This document shows positions 32,488 to 32,610 of a stretch of DNA of 32,610 nucleotides, piece after piece (position 1 is the stretch's first letter; the number at the start of each line of letters is the position of its first letter). The notes beneath the pieces are model-generated. The model saw only the letters and a program-made list of their open reading frames with translations, was not told the DNA's origin and did no database searches. The position numbers were made by a program, and so were the translations under genes. Origin of the DNA: an uncultured Burkholderiales bacterium (lineage in GTDB: Bacteria; Pseudomonadota; Gammaproteobacteria; Burkholderiales; Thiobacillaceae); the NCBI GenBank assembly GCA_938038385.1, contig CALHRD010000095.1, positions 1-32,610 on the forward strand, written 5' to 3'.

Positions 32488-32610
32488 ACGCGCGATGATG
32501 GCGAGGTGGAGCGCGAGGCAGTTCGGGCGGTTGGGAGGAGGCCATAGCCGTGCCTATGGCCGACGAGCAAGCGCACGAAATGGCCGCGCTTCGACCGCCA
32601 GGGCGCGCGT
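32488..32610. repeat. Large imperfect palindrome, MITE- or REP-like, at the window edge
   Basis: The outer ends are ACGCGCG (32488-32494) and CGCGCGT (32604-32610). The arms match imperfectly throughout, including TGGCG, AGCGCG and TTCG blocks, and close on a perfect 8-bp hairpin GGCCATAG-CCGTGC-CTATGGCC (32540-32561). The whole unit is about 120 nt and non-coding as far as I can tell; a frame open through it (from 32494) looks like an artefact. The flank CATTAG precedes the left end; the right flank is outside the window. Confidence 0.6.

Noticed and set aside
32494-32610. Open frame running off the right end
   Set aside because: It sits inside the palindromic element, is dominated by Arg/Gly/Ala and has no good ribosome binding site.

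Overview
The window looks like chromosomal DNA from a high-GC proteobacterium, most likely a gammaproteobacterium with a respiratory, possibly sulfur-linked, lifestyle. This is inferred from gene content: aceE-aceF-lpdA of the homodimeric-E1 type, hslR, orn, rsgA, phhB, two small periplasmic c-type cytochromes, a secreted DsrE-like protein, a DUF3417-type glucan phosphorylase and an exosortase. No rRNA, tRNA, CRISPR array, integrase or transposase was seen. No gene-free stretch exceeds 300 bases; the longest gaps are 11515-11800, 12684-12939, 22136-22383 and 29274-29508.

Region 1 (1-11514, all +) is the unusual part: a compact, tightly spaced island of eight genes. In order it holds a truncated coiled-coil-like protein, a TIR protein fused to a STAND-like domain without a P-loop, a MoxR-type AAA+ ATPase, and a 1209-residue membrane protein. 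The membrane protein has a CoxE-like N-terminus, a degenerate vWA-like domain, three membrane spans, a seven-bladed WD40 propeller, a PASTA domain and a Cys-containing tail. Three further TIR paralogues follow, each with one membrane span and a different exported C-terminal domain, and then a beta-CASP metallo-beta-lactamase nuclease 4 nt after the last TIR gene. All four TIR domains keep the glutamate that aligns with the SARM1 catalytic residue. I read this as a MoxR/vWA-type conflict (immunity or programmed-death) system, in which envelope sensors control NAD-consuming TIR effectors. The reading is inference from domain architecture.

Region 2 (11515-15249, +) holds a cytochrome c, an Hsp15-like S4 protein, a small cluster of REP-like hairpin repeats, a protoporphyrinogen-oxidase-like flavoprotein, a DJ-1/PfpI protein and a two-CBS-domain protein.

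Region 3 (15292-18818, -) reads, in transcription order, Ste24-like M48 protease, small cytochrome c, PhhB dehydratase, RsgA GTPase, secreted DsrE-like protein.

Region 4 (18926-23277, +) has oligoribonuclease, alpha-glucan phosphorylase and an exosortase with no partner gene or PEP-CTERM substrate in view.

Region 5 (23361-29273, -) is the pyruvate dehydrogenase operon aceE-aceF-lpdA, with strong hairpins between aceE and aceF.

Region 6 (29509-32610, +) has an M17 aminopeptidase, chorismate synthase aroC, a small DUF465/YdcH-like protein, a good intrinsic terminator, and one nearly complete ~120-nt imperfect palindrome that runs to the window edge.
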